NCBI RefSeq assembly: GCF_041821025.1
Contig: NZ_JBGUAY010000001.1
Coordinates: 1-64,000, forward strand
DNA: 64,000 nt
Reading direction: 5' to 3'
Origin: Egicoccus sp. AB-alg6-2
Lineage (GTDB): Bacteria > Actinomycetota > Nitriliruptoria > Nitriliruptorales > Nitriliruptoraceae
Under the pieces are notes generated by a model, which had not been told where the DNA came from, made no database searches, and saw only the letters and a program-made list of their open reading frames with translations. The position numbers and the translations under genes were made by a program. Positions 42,096-50,316 of the stretch are shown here, in pieces (within the stretch, counting starts at the first letter, position 1; each line of letters opens with the position of its first letter).

Positions 42096-44464
42096 CGTCG
42101 TGCCCCCGCCCCACCGAGCTTCGGGCCGTAGAGCCGCCACAGTTCACCGAGGAACAGGCGGCCGAAGTCGGACAGCGCCCGGGCCCGCGCCTGGGCCGTC
42201 GGACCTTCCGTCCGGAACGTGGTCATCTGACGGGCGAAGTCGCGCTTGAGGATGTGCAGCACCCCCGAGGCGAGGACGTCGGCGCCGTCCTCCTCGAGTG
42301 GGCCGACGTGGCCCCGCAGCAGCTGGGTGTAGAGGGTGGAGGTGTCGCGCCAGACGTCGAACCCGGGGTCGTCGTGGATGTCCTTGTAGCCGTTGAGGGT
42401 GAAGGCGTCGCCGTCCGGCCCGACGAGGAAGAGCCGGTAGAGCATGCGGCGCCGGGCCGGATCGTCCTCCTCGACGAACAGGTGGAAGATGCCCCGGACG
42501 ACCGGCAGTCGCCCTCCGAGCGGGCCGTACTCGACCCAGCCCTCGGCGATCGCCTCGTGGGTCGGATCCTGCAAGAACGCGTCCACGTCCGCGATGCGGA
42601 TCGTGAGATGGAACATGCACGCGTGGCCTTGCTGCCTGCCCTCGTCGAAGCCGACCGCGTGGTCGGTCGCTCCCGGGGCCGCGAAACCCTTCATGTCCTC
42701 GGTGAACTCGAGGCTGGTCGGCGTGGTCGCGGGCACGGGCATCTCCTGCGTGCGGTGGCGCGGCTCGAGCGAGGACGTGCCCGCGACCTCGGCCCGTTCG
42801 AGGATGCGTTCGGCCATCCGGTCGGCGAAGGCGGCGATGGTCAGGGCAGGGTTCGGACCCACCGGGCCGGGCATCGCGGCACCGTCGGCGACGAACAACC
42901 CCGGGTAGGCGAAGGACTCGCCGTAGCCGTCGACGACGCCCTCGCCCACGTGCCGACCCATCGGTGCCCCGCCGAGTGGATGGACCGTCACCACGCGCTT
43001 GAGCCGGTAGGTGGGGTTGTCACGCAGTTGCCCGCCGAGGACCCTGGCGATGTCCTGCATGCTGGAGCGCACCGCGTCGAAGTAGGACTGCGAGGTCGCC
43101 GTCGTCCACTCGATGTTCAGATAGTTCCTGCGCAGCCGCATGACGCCGTCGGGTACGTCGCGCCCCATCCCCAGCAACGGCATCGAACTCGACGACAGCG
43201 AGGCATCGCCCAGCAGGTCGCTCAGCGCGGCCCCGATGTCGCTGCGGGGGGTACGGCTGACGGTCGCCCACAGCCGGTGCAGGACGAACCGGGCGGCACG
43301 CCGCACGCTGCCCGGTGCCTGGGACGCCTCGAGCAGCCAGTTCACGAACTGGGGGTACCCGGCGTCCTGAAGGTAGTAGCCGCGCCCGCTGCCCCCGTCG
43401 ACCTCGTCGGGGACGCGAATGGTGCTGGTGATGACCGGACCCCGGCTGGCGTCGAGGTGACGCACCGCGCCATCGGGCGTCCGGGTGCCGATCATGAACC
43501 CGAGCAGGTCGCCGTTGCCGCAGAAGCGGGTGCCGAGGGCCGGGCCGAGCCCTGGGAACGAACGGCGGTTGCGCAGCAGCAGGTAGGGAGTTCCGAGGGC
43601 GCCGGCGGCGAGGACGAGACGGTCCGCGGTCAGCGTGCGCAAAGGCAGCTTGCCGGTGGCCTTGGGCTCGCCCTCGCGGGCCGGGTCGTGCTCGACGTAG
43701 TCGACGCGGAAGCCGCCCCCGGGGAGCGGGGCGAAGTGTCGGACCTCACATCCCGTGCGGACCTGCGCCCCGCGGGCCGCGGCGGCGGACAGGTAGGTGT
43801 GGTCGAGCGTGTTCTTGGCACCGACGTTGCAGCCGATGTCGCACTCGCCGACGAGTCGGCACGTACTGCGACGCCGGCCGTGGATGTTCGGATACGGGGC
43901 CTCCGGTAGCGGATCGCCCGGATGCGCGCCGGCACCGGCGAACGAGACCGCCAGCTTGGGGAGCTGCCAGCCGAGACCCAGCTGCCCGGCCGCTTCACGC
44001 AGTGCGCGGGTCTTGGGCGTGTCGGCGTAGGGCGGCCGGTCGAACGGATAGCGCTGGGCGTCGAGCATGGCCTCGACGCGGTCGTAGTGGGGATCGAGAT
44101 CGGCTCGGGAGATCGGCCAGTGCTCGTACCCGGTGCCGAGCGGCTGCTCGTGGACGAACCAGTGCTCGTCCTTGCGCAGGAGCACATTGGCATAGATCAG
44201 CGAACCGCCTCCCAGGCCGCTGCTCACCACCGCGTCGATCCCGCGGAAGGACCACACGTCGAACATGCCGTGCAGGCCCTTGCTGGGGTCCCAGAAGTTG
44301 GCGGCCATGTCGCGGGGCGAGCGGGGAAAGTCACCCGGTGCGTAGGCCTTGCCGCGCTCCAGGACGCAGACCGACAGCCCCGCGTCGGCGAACCGGAACG
44401 CGCTGGCGGAGCCGCCGAAGCCGGAGCCGACAACCGCCACCCCGAAGTGCTCCACGCCGACCAT
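42092..44464 (-). CDS. GMC oxidoreductase, cholesterol-oxidase-like, with extra C-terminal domain (operon gene 1)
   Basis: This 790-aa FAD enzyme starts with the Rossmann motif VVGSGFGGSASAFRFADAG and ends its catalytic part (about 545) with VHPLGGAPMGRHVGEG and FVADGAAMPGPVGPNPALTIAA, as in cholesterol oxidase-type GMC enzymes. No signal peptide is seen. Residues about 575-790 are an additional domain (LTIRIADVDAFLQDP ... GFDVWRDTSTLYTQL ... DFGRLFLGELWRLYG) that is also found on the patatin. It probably oxidises a hydroxyl on a hydrophobic substrate. It leads the operon. Confidence 0.9.
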   Translation of the reverse strand: MVGVEHFGVAVVGSGFGGSASAFRFADAGLSVCVLERGKAYAPGDFPRSPRDMAANFWDPSKGLHGMFDVWSFRGIDAVVSSGLGGGSLIYANVLLRKDEHWFVHEQPLGTGYEHWPISRADLDPHYDRVEAMLDAQRYPFDRPPYADTPKTRALREAAGQLGLGWQLPKLAVSFAGAGAHPGDPLPEAPYPNIHGRRRSTCRLVGECDIGCNVGAKNTLDHTYLSAAAARGAQVRTGCEVRHFAPLPGGGFRVDYVEHDPAREGEPKATGKLPLRTLTADRLVLAAGALGTPYLLLRNRRSFPGLGPALGTRFCGNGDLLGFMIGTRTPDGAVRHLDASRGPVITSTIRVPDEVDGGSGRGYYLQDAGYPQFVNWLLEASQAPGSVRRAARFVLHRLWATVSRTPRSDIGAALSDLLGDASLSSSSMPLLGMGRDVPDGVMRLRRNYLNIEWTTATSQSYFDAVRSSMQDIARVLGGQLRDNPTYRLKRVVTVHPLGGAPMGRHVGEGVVDGYGESFAYPGLFVADGAAMPGPVGPNPALTIAAFADRMAERILERAEVAGTSSLEPRHRTQEMPVPATTPTSLEFTEDMKGFAAPGATDHAVGFDEGRQQGHACMFHLTIRIADVDAFLQDPTHEAIAEGWVEYGPLGGRLPVVRGIFHLFVEEDDPARRRMLYRLFLVGPDGDAFTLNGYKDIHDDPGFDVWRDTSTLYTQLLRGHVGPLEEDGADVLASGVLHILKRDFARQMTTFRTEGPTAQARARALSDFGRLFLGELWRLYGPKLGGAGARR

Positions 44465-44543
44465 ACGGGCCCCCAGGCCACGGCTCGTCGCCGCCTGAAC
44501 TTCCGGTCGTTCCCCCTGCCCGGCCCACCGACCGAACCTGCCG

Positions 44544-44549
44544 AGCGTA
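44544..44549 (-). promoter_or_regulatory. -10 box TACGCT, probable promoter of the eight-gene operon
   Basis: The minus-strand TACGCT lies 80 nt upstream of the GMC start, in the gap after the HELAH gene. It matches the TACGCT used before the kinase gene at 33653. No clear -35. Confidence 0.3.
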
Positions 44550-44580
44550 GCTCGAAATGGCTAGAAAGACCAGAGGCAGA

Positions 44581-44871
44581 TCACGCCGCCTCGGCGGCCC
44601 GTGCTTCGATCTCCCACGGATGTCTGGCATAGGAGAACCCCGACCGAGCCCATGCCGCCAGGTAGCCGACGTAGTAGCCGACCACACCGCGCAGCCGGTA
44701 CTGCTCCCAGTGGGCGAGCTCGTGCCGGCGCAGCCGCTCGGAGTCGCGGGTCACCCGTACGAGGATGCCCACCGGCGGCAGACACATCGCCGCGATCCAC
44801 GGCAGCGGCAGCCACCGCACCATGCGGAACTGCGCAGGTCGGCTCGCGCGCGTCGCCTGGCCGGTTCGCAC
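44581..44871 (-). CDS. Small protein with HELAH motif
   Basis: This 96-aa protein has a hydrophobic segment (LPLPWIAAMCLPPVGILV) and a following RRHELAHWEQYRLRGVVGYYVGYLAAW, where HELAH could be a zinc-binding HExxH. A third ligand is not obvious. GTG 44871 has AGGGGG 6 nt upstream; an internal ATG (MVRWLPLPW) is an alternative. It lies upstream of the eight-gene operon on the same strand with a 116-nt gap. Function unknown. Confidence 0.6.
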   Translation of the reverse strand: MRTGQATRASRPAQFRMVRWLPLPWIAAMCLPPVGILVRVTRDSERLRRHELAHWEQYRLRGVVGYYVGYLAAWARSGFSYARHPWEIEARAAEAA

Positions 44872-45103
44872 CCGTTTCCCCCTTGCCACGACCGAGTATG
44901 AACCGGCTGCCGACCGTCGACAAGGGTCAGGCGTGACGTCACGGGTGCCGACCGGCGTGGGGTGATCGGGCCGCCCTCGTTGACCGGTACGCATCGCAGG
45001 AGGATGCTGGGGACCAGCTCGTAGCCGGGGCCATCGGTGCGCTGCGGCGGCCGCCGCACGACCGGTCGCACAGGGAGCGGCGGACGCGGGCGGAGGTGGG
45101 GCG

Positions 45104-46603
45104 ATGGACGACGCCCAGCGCGACGGGCGCGAACCGCCCGGGCGGCCCAACATTGCCGCGGGTTCGACCGCGGTAGCGGGGCGGGTGGGGCTGACCCTGG
45201 TCCTGGTCGCCGGCATCGCCGCGGTGTTGGCCGCGGGCGCACTCCTCGATGCCTACTGGCGGATGGCGGGGCTCGAGCTGCTCCTGGTGGCCGTGCTGGC
45301 GCTGGTACCGGGGTGGCTCTACCTCGAGTTCGTGGTGCATCGCGGTCAGGGGCTCTACGACGAGTACGTCCTGAACCTGTTTCGCATCCACGCCGACGAG
45401 TACCGCAACCTGCCGGCGCCCCCACAGCACACCAGCTACTACCAGCCATGGCGTAGTGAGCACGACGCCCTGCAGACGACCACGACCGACAATCTGTACC
45501 GGCGGAAGTTCGAGGCGGTCTTCGGCCCCGCCTCGGTCAGTACACGGGCCCTCATCGGCGCCTCCGACGGATGGCGGGAGCTCGGTCGCACGTTCGGGCC
45601 CGTGGCGTTGGCCACGATCGTGTTGTGTGTCGGCTGGGCCCTGACCCTCCAACCGGAGCTCCTGCGCGACGTCGCCGATGGCGGACCGATGTTCGCCGGC
45701 CGGTCACAGATCGCGACCTCGGCGCTGCAGTTCGGCTTCGTCGGCGCCTACGTCTTCATCCTCCAGGACCTCGTCCGCCGGTACTTCCGTGACGACCTCA
45801 AGCCGGCGGCCTACGTGTCGGCGGTGGTACGTGTGATCGTGGTGGCCATGACGGTCACCGCCGTCCACCAGGTGTGGCAGTTCTCGGACGAGACGGAGGC
45901 GGTGTTCGCCTTCTTCATCGGCTTCTTCCCGCAGACCGGCTTACGGTTGCTGCTGACCTCGCTCACCCGCCCCGTCGCCCGGCTGATCCCGTCGTTCGCG
46001 GAGGAGCATCCCCTCCACGAGATCGACGGGCTCAGCATCTGGTACGAGGCGCGGTTGCTCGAGGAGGGCATCGAGGACATCCAGAACCTGACCACCGGCA
46101 ACCTCATCGACGTGATGCTGCGGACCCGTGTGCCGTTGAACCGGTTGATCGACTGGCTCGACCAGGGCTTCCTCTACCTGCGCCTGGCCGACGACGAGGG
46201 GAAGGCCCGGCGCCAGAAGCTGCGTCGGCTGGGGATCCGCACCGCGTCCGACCTCGAGGCCGTCTGGAGCCGTGGTGCCGAGCGCCCCGCGTTGCGCGCC
46301 GCCGTCGGCGAGGCCCTCGGCGAACCCGGCCGGCGTGGCGAGTCGGCCGTCGAGGGGATCCTGGCGACGCTGCAGGGTGAGTCGAACTACTGGCACGTCC
46401 AGCAGTACCGGCAGCACGAGTGGCTGTTGCGCGACCAGGTGCGACACGCGCTGGCTGCGACCGCGGCCGCCTCCGTGGCGGCCGGCTCATCCGCTGGTCC
46501 GCCCTCCGGAGGCGCTCGCCAGGTCGCGCGACGACGCGGGAGCGCGGCACCGGCCCTGACCATCGACGTCGGCACCGGGACCGCACCCGAGGCGCGACGC
46601 TGA
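45104..46603 (+). CDS. Polytopic membrane protein of unknown function with cytoplasmic helical domain
   Basis: This 499-aa protein has two N-terminal helices (about 28-75), a loop rich in aromatic and charged residues, four more helices (about 165-290), and then a soluble region containing EIDGLSIWYEARLLEEGIED, IQNLTTGNLIDVMLRTRVPL and NRLIDWLDQGFLYL. The latter looks like a helix-hairpin-helix style domain (LRRLGIRTASDLEAVW follows). ATG 45104 is preceded by GGAGG. I recall similar proteins only as conserved hypotheticals. It stands alone between the HELAH gene and the tRNA genes. Confidence 0.75.
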   Translation: MDDAQRDGREPPGRPNIAAGSTAVAGRVGLTLVLVAGIAAVLAAGALLDAYWRMAGLELLLVAVLALVPGWLYLEFVVHRGQGLYDEYVLNLFRIHADEYRNLPAPPQHTSYYQPWRSEHDALQTTTTDNLYRRKFEAVFGPASVSTRALIGASDGWRELGRTFGPVALATIVLCVGWALTLQPELLRDVADGGPMFAGRSQIATSALQFGFVGAYVFILQDLVRRYFRDDLKPAAYVSAVVRVIVVAMTVTAVHQVWQFSDETEAVFAFFIGFFPQTGLRLLLTSLTRPVARLIPSFAEEHPLHEIDGLSIWYEARLLEEGIEDIQNLTTGNLIDVMLRTRVPLNRLIDWLDQGFLYLRLADDEGKARRQKLRRLGIRTASDLEAVWSRGAERPALRAAVGEALGEPGRRGESAVEGILATLQGESNYWHVQQYRQHEWLLRDQVRHALAATAAASVAAGSSAGPPSGGARQVARRRGSAAPALTIDVGTGTAPEARR

Positions 46604-46645
46604 CCCGCACCCTGCCGAGCCGTTCCCGCGCGCCGGAAACGTCGA

Positions 46646-46676
46646 ATCCGGCCGCCAGACGCATCTGGGGCCGGAT
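46646..46676. terminator. Hairpin between the 45104-46603 gene and tRNA-Arg
   Basis: Positions 46646-46659 pair with 46664-46676 with one bulged G and a 4-nt loop. The two flanking units converge here, so it may serve both strands. Confidence 0.6.
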
Positions 46677-46684
46677 CCGTGTTG

Positions 46685-46759
46685 CGCGCTGGGAGGGATT
46701 TGAACCCCCGGCCGCCTGATCCGTAGTCAGGTGCTCTATCCGGACTGAGCTACCAGCGC
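46685..46759 (-). tRNA. tRNA-Arg (ACG)
   Basis: The acceptor stem is GCGCTGG/CCAGCGC, the D region TAGCTCAG follows, the anticodon arm is CCTGA-CTACGGA-TCAGG (anticodon ACG) and the T arm carries GGTTCAAATC. The 3' CCA is not encoded. Confidence 0.95.
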
Positions 46760-46779
46760 AAGGTATTGCGGTGTTTCCG

Positions 46780-46869
46780 CGGAGGCTGAGGGATTTGAAC
46801 CCTCGAGGGCCTGAAAGACCCAACGGGATTAGCAATCCCGCGCCATAGACCAGACTAGGCGAAGCCTCC
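46780..46869 (-). tRNA. tRNA-Ser (GCT)
   Basis: The acceptor stem is GGAGGCT/AGCCTCC, the anticodon loop TTGCTAA gives GCT, and a long variable arm (GGGTCTTTCAGGCCC) marks a class II tRNA. The T arm carries GGTTCAAATC. It lies 20 nt upstream of tRNA-Arg on the same strand. Confidence 0.95.
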
Positions 46870-46959
46870 AGGCGCCCGCGAACCGGGTGTCCCGGCGCGC
46901 GGCTCGCGCAGGGTAGCAACGGTTCGGCGACACTGCGATCCGGGACCGGGTGCGCCCTT

Positions 46960-46965
46960 TAGGCT
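46960..46965 (+). promoter_or_regulatory. -10 box TAGGCT for the BrkB-like gene
   Basis: The box lies after the in-frame GTG at 46950, so translation must begin later, at 46992. The leader would be about 20 nt. Confidence 0.4.
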
Positions 46966-46991
46966 GCCGTTCCCGCGAACGTCGGCCCACC

Positions 46992-47891
46992 GTGCACCCC
47001 CTCTCCCGTCGCCTCATCGACCGCACGCCGCACCGCGTACGGCCCGCGGCCGAGCTCGCCGTGTCGACGATCGACCGCGTCGGGAGCGAGCGTCTGCCGG
47101 GTCTGGCGGCCGAGATCGCGTTCTGGACCCTGTTGTCGCTGCCGGCCCTGATGCTGACCATCCTCGCGGCCGGCACGCTGGTCGGAGGTGCGGTCGGCTC
47201 GGACTGGCAGGCCACGCTCATCGACCGCATCGTCGAGGTGGCCAGCGTCGCGCTCACCGGTCGGACGCTCGAGCGGGTGGTCCGACCGGTGCTGACGCAA
47301 CTGGTCGCGGACAGCACCGCCGGCCTGGTCTCGTTCGCGTTCCTGACCACCCTGTGGGTCGCCTCGCGTGCGGTCAGGGTCGTGCTCACCACCCTGGAGC
47401 TGGTGTACGGCCGGACCGACCTGCGGGCGGCCTGGAAGACGCGGCTGCTGAGTTTCGTGCTGACACTCGGCGCACTGGTGGTCGGGACGATCCTGCTGCC
47501 CCTGCTGCTTGCCGGACCGGGATTCGGCGAACGGATCGCCGAATGGGCCGGCACCGACGCACTCGGGATCGCGACCGTGTGGCGGACCGCGTACTGGCCG
47601 GCCACGCTGGTCCTGGCGACCCTGGCGATCGCGGTGCTCTACCACCTCGGCGTCCCGGGCCAGACCCCGTGGCAGCGCGACCTGCCGGGAGCGGCGCTGG
47701 CCACGATCGTGTGGCTGCTCGGTAGTGCGGGCTTGCGGCTGTACGGCACCTGGGTGCTGAACAACGACTCGGCCTACGGACCGCTCGCGGGTCCGATCGT
47801 CGCGATGCTGTGGCTGTGGGTGACCGGGCTGGCGGTGTTGCTGGGAGCGGCGCTCAACGCCCAGATCGAGCGGCGCTGGCCGACGACCTGA
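46992..47891 (+). CDS. YihY/BrkB-family membrane protein
   Basis: This 299-aa protein has about six helices and BrkB signatures: GLAAEIAFWTLLSLPALML near the start, then SRAVRVVLTTLELVYG, YLLGVPGQTPWQRDLPGAAL-like loop (YHLGVPGQTPWQRD) and YGPLAGPIVAMLWLWVTGLAVLLGAALNAQ at the end. GTG 46992 is inferred from the position of the -10 box. The family is linked to envelope integrity but its activity is unsettled. It converges on the antiporter gene with 7 nt between stops. Confidence 0.88.
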   Translation: MHPLSRRLIDRTPHRVRPAAELAVSTIDRVGSERLPGLAAEIAFWTLLSLPALMLTILAAGTLVGGAVGSDWQATLIDRIVEVASVALTGRTLERVVRPVLTQLVADSTAGLVSFAFLTTLWVASRAVRVVLTTLELVYGRTDLRAAWKTRLLSFVLTLGALVVGTILLPLLLAGPGFGERIAEWAGTDALGIATVWRTAYWPATLVLATLAIAVLYHLGVPGQTPWQRDLPGAALATIVWLLGSAGLRLYGTWVLNNDSAYGPLAGPIVAMLWLWVTGLAVLLGAALNAQIERRWPTT

Positions 47892-47898
47892 GGCGGTA

Positions 47899-50076
47899 TC
47901 AACCCGAGTTGTTCTCGCCCTCCGGCGGGAAGATGACCGCGACGACGGTCTGGGGCGCGTGCTCGAGCAGGTACTCGGCGCCGTGGCCCAGGAACGGGCG
48001 CCCCTCGACCGCGCGGGAGCGGGTGCTGATCACGATGAGGTCGGAGCCGAGGTCCGTCCCAGCCGCCAGCAGCGCTTCGGGGGTCACGGCGCCGGTGCGG
48101 ACGGAGCTCCTCGCCTCGACGCCGAACCTCCTGGCCCGCTCGACCGCCTGGTCGAGCAGGCTCTGCGCCGCGACCTCGGAGCCCTCCCCCGGATGACCGA
48201 CGGCCACGGGCTGCCGCTGCCCCGTGTCGGCGCCGCGGTCGCTGCGCGCCACGACGTGGACGAGGTCGAGGGCGGCATCCAGACGCGTGGCGAGCACCGC
48301 GCCGATCTCCTCGGCAGCGCGCCCGTGCCGGACACCGGTGGCGGGCACGAGGATCCGGCGCGTGTGGGCGATCTCGAAACCGCGCTGCGCTCCGCGGACC
48401 AGCAGCAGCGGGACCCGCGTGCGCGAGATCAACTCGCGCAGTACCCCCGACAACTCGTGCGTGTCGCGGAACTCCTCGGTCATCCCGAGCGCGACGAGGC
48501 CGTAGCCGAGCTCGGCCTCCTGCAGGATCGCCTCGGCCGGATCGTCGGACGTGACGCGCCGACGCTCGAGGGTGCGGTCGGTCAGCTGCTCGCTCATCTC
48601 ACGCTGCGCCTCGTCGCAGCGGCACGCGTCGTCGGCCAGTCCCGGCGTGTGCACGGTCAGGACCGACACCGCCGCCTCGGGCAGGAGCAACAGGTCCATC
48701 GCCTCCGCCGCGAGCCGGGAGTTCATCCCCCCGCGCGTCGGGAGGAGGGCGCGGCTGGTCGAGGCGACCACGCTGCCGGCCAGGATCTCCTCGCGCGCGA
48801 GACGTTGCGCCTCCTCGCCCTTCGGCTGCTCGCCCCGCAGTGCACGCCGCAGCAGTGGCGGCGCCATGAGCGACGTGACGATCGCCATCAGCACGACGAT
48901 CGTGTAGGCGTCCTGGCTGAACACCCCCAGCCCGAAGGCGATGGTGGCGAGCACGATCTCCATCGCCCCGCGGGCGTTGAGCCCGACCCCGATCGCGAGG
49001 CCGTAGCGATTGGGCATGCCACCGAGCCGGGCGCCGGCGTAGCTGCCGACGAGCTTGGTGAGGGTGGCGACCGCGATGACGACCACCGCCCAGAACAGCC
49101 CCTCGCCCGAGGCGACCGCGCCCAGATCGACGTAGATGCCGGCCGAGGCGAAGAAGATGGGCGCGAACACGGCCGCGGCCAGCAGCTCGATGATGCGCCG
49201 GACCTCGGGGTGCTGGTACGGGGAACGGCCGATCACGATGCCGGCGACGAACGCGCCGAGCACCGCCTCGACGCCGATGGCCTGCGTGATGGTCGCGGCG
49301 ACGAGCACCACGACCATCGTCACCGTCAGCGGACCCGTCAGCCCGTCACTGACCTGACGTGACACGCGCAGGACCGTGTTGGTCATGCGTTGGCCGACGG
49401 TGAGGGCGAAGCCGAAGAAACCGGCGATGGCGGCGATCGTGAACGCGGTGGCCTGCAGATCGACGCCGCCGGAGGTGACGATGCCGGCCAGGATGCCGAG
49501 CAGGATCCAGCCGACGAGGTCGTTGACCATGGCCGCGGCGACCGTGACCTGGCCGATGTTGCGCCGCATCAGGTCCATCTCACCGAGGATGCGCGCGACG
49601 ACCGGAAGCGCGGAGATGGACATCGCGACGGCGATGAAGGCGGCGAAGGTGAACCGACTGCCGGCATGCCCCACGAACAGCGCGCTCGGCATCAGCCACC
49701 CGACGACGAAGCCCAGGACGAGTGGCACGACCAGGCTGCCGATGGAGACGGCCGCGGCCTGCTTGCCGAGCCGCCGCAGCAGCGCCAGGTCGGTCTCGAA
49801 GCCGGTCTCCACCAGCAGCAACGCCACGCCGAGCCAGGCGACGGTCAGGATCGGGGCGCTCTCCGCCAGCGACCCGGGGAACAACCATTCGGCGGTTCCG
49901 GGCAGCACCCGTGCGAAGACCGAAGGCCCGATCAGCAGCCCGGCGGCGAGCTCGCCGACGACCGCCGGCTGCCCCACCCGCCGGAACAGGTGGCCGAGAC
50001 TGCGGGCGACCACCAGGAGCAAGGTGAACTGCGTCCAGAACAGCAGCAGTTCGTGCTCACCGATCGGATCGAGCAC
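47899..50076 (-). CDS. Cation/proton antiporter with C-terminal universal-stress domains
   Basis: This 725-aa protein has about 13 helices of the CPA2 family (VGELAAGLLIGPSVFARVLPG, AVAMSISALPVVARIL, GVEAVLGAFVAGIVIGR, GLNARGAMEIVLATIAFGLG). After residue 420 come two UspA-like modules, the second with ILVPATGVRHGRAAEEIGAVLA and SDLIVISTRSRAVEGRPFLGHGAEYLLEHAPQTVV. The stress domains may gate transport by nucleotide binding. GTG 50076 follows GGGAGA. Role: pH or salt homeostasis, inferred. Confidence 0.92.
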   Translation of the reverse strand: MLDPIGEHELLLFWTQFTLLLVVARSLGHLFRRVGQPAVVGELAAGLLIGPSVFARVLPGTAEWLFPGSLAESAPILTVAWLGVALLLVETGFETDLALLRRLGKQAAAVSIGSLVVPLVLGFVVGWLMPSALFVGHAGSRFTFAAFIAVAMSISALPVVARILGEMDLMRRNIGQVTVAAAMVNDLVGWILLGILAGIVTSGGVDLQATAFTIAAIAGFFGFALTVGQRMTNTVLRVSRQVSDGLTGPLTVTMVVVLVAATITQAIGVEAVLGAFVAGIVIGRSPYQHPEVRRIIELLAAAVFAPIFFASAGIYVDLGAVASGEGLFWAVVVIAVATLTKLVGSYAGARLGGMPNRYGLAIGVGLNARGAMEIVLATIAFGLGVFSQDAYTIVVLMAIVTSLMAPPLLRRALRGEQPKGEEAQRLAREEILAGSVVASTSRALLPTRGGMNSRLAAEAMDLLLLPEAAVSVLTVHTPGLADDACRCDEAQREMSEQLTDRTLERRRVTSDDPAEAILQEAELGYGLVALGMTEEFRDTHELSGVLRELISRTRVPLLLVRGAQRGFEIAHTRRILVPATGVRHGRAAEEIGAVLATRLDAALDLVHVVARSDRGADTGQRQPVAVGHPGEGSEVAAQSLLDQAVERARRFGVEARSSVRTGAVTPEALLAAGTDLGSDLIVISTRSRAVEGRPFLGHGAEYLLEHAPQTVVAVIFPPEGENNSG

Positions 50077-50159
50077 GGTGTCTCCCAGGTCGGTCCACGA
50101 CCGAGTCTAGGAGCGTTGCTGGCCGACGACAGGACCGACCGATGGCGCCTCGAACCGGG

Positions 50160-50247
50160 CGGAGGGTGAGGGATTCGAACCCTCGGGACGCGCGAGGCGC
50201 CCGCCGGTTTTCAAGACCGGTGCATTCGTCCGCTCTGCCAACCCTCC
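50160..50247 (-). tRNA. tRNA-Ser (TGA)
   Basis: The acceptor stem is GGAGGGT/ACCCTCC, the anticodon loop CTTGAAA gives TGA, the long variable arm marks class II and the T arm carries GGTTCGAATC. It lies 69 nt downstream of serS on the same strand. Confidence 0.95.
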
Positions 50248-50316
50248 AGGGGGTCGCACGCTACCGCAGGCCCGCCCCGGACCCGGGCCGTCGCGCGTGG
50301 CGACGCGGCTGTCCGG

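Noticed and set aside
42254-43909. A 551-codon plus-strand frame opposite the GMC oxidoreductase
   Set aside because: It is antisense to a clearly recognisable enzyme and has low-complexity composition typical of GC-rich shadow frames. The same holds for long frames opposite the patatin (35649-37562), araB (16971-18650) and the LivJ-type protein (59489-61147).
46950-46992. GTG 46950 as the start of the BrkB-like gene
   Set aside because: It lies upstream of a good -10 box (46960-46965), so it would not be on the transcript.
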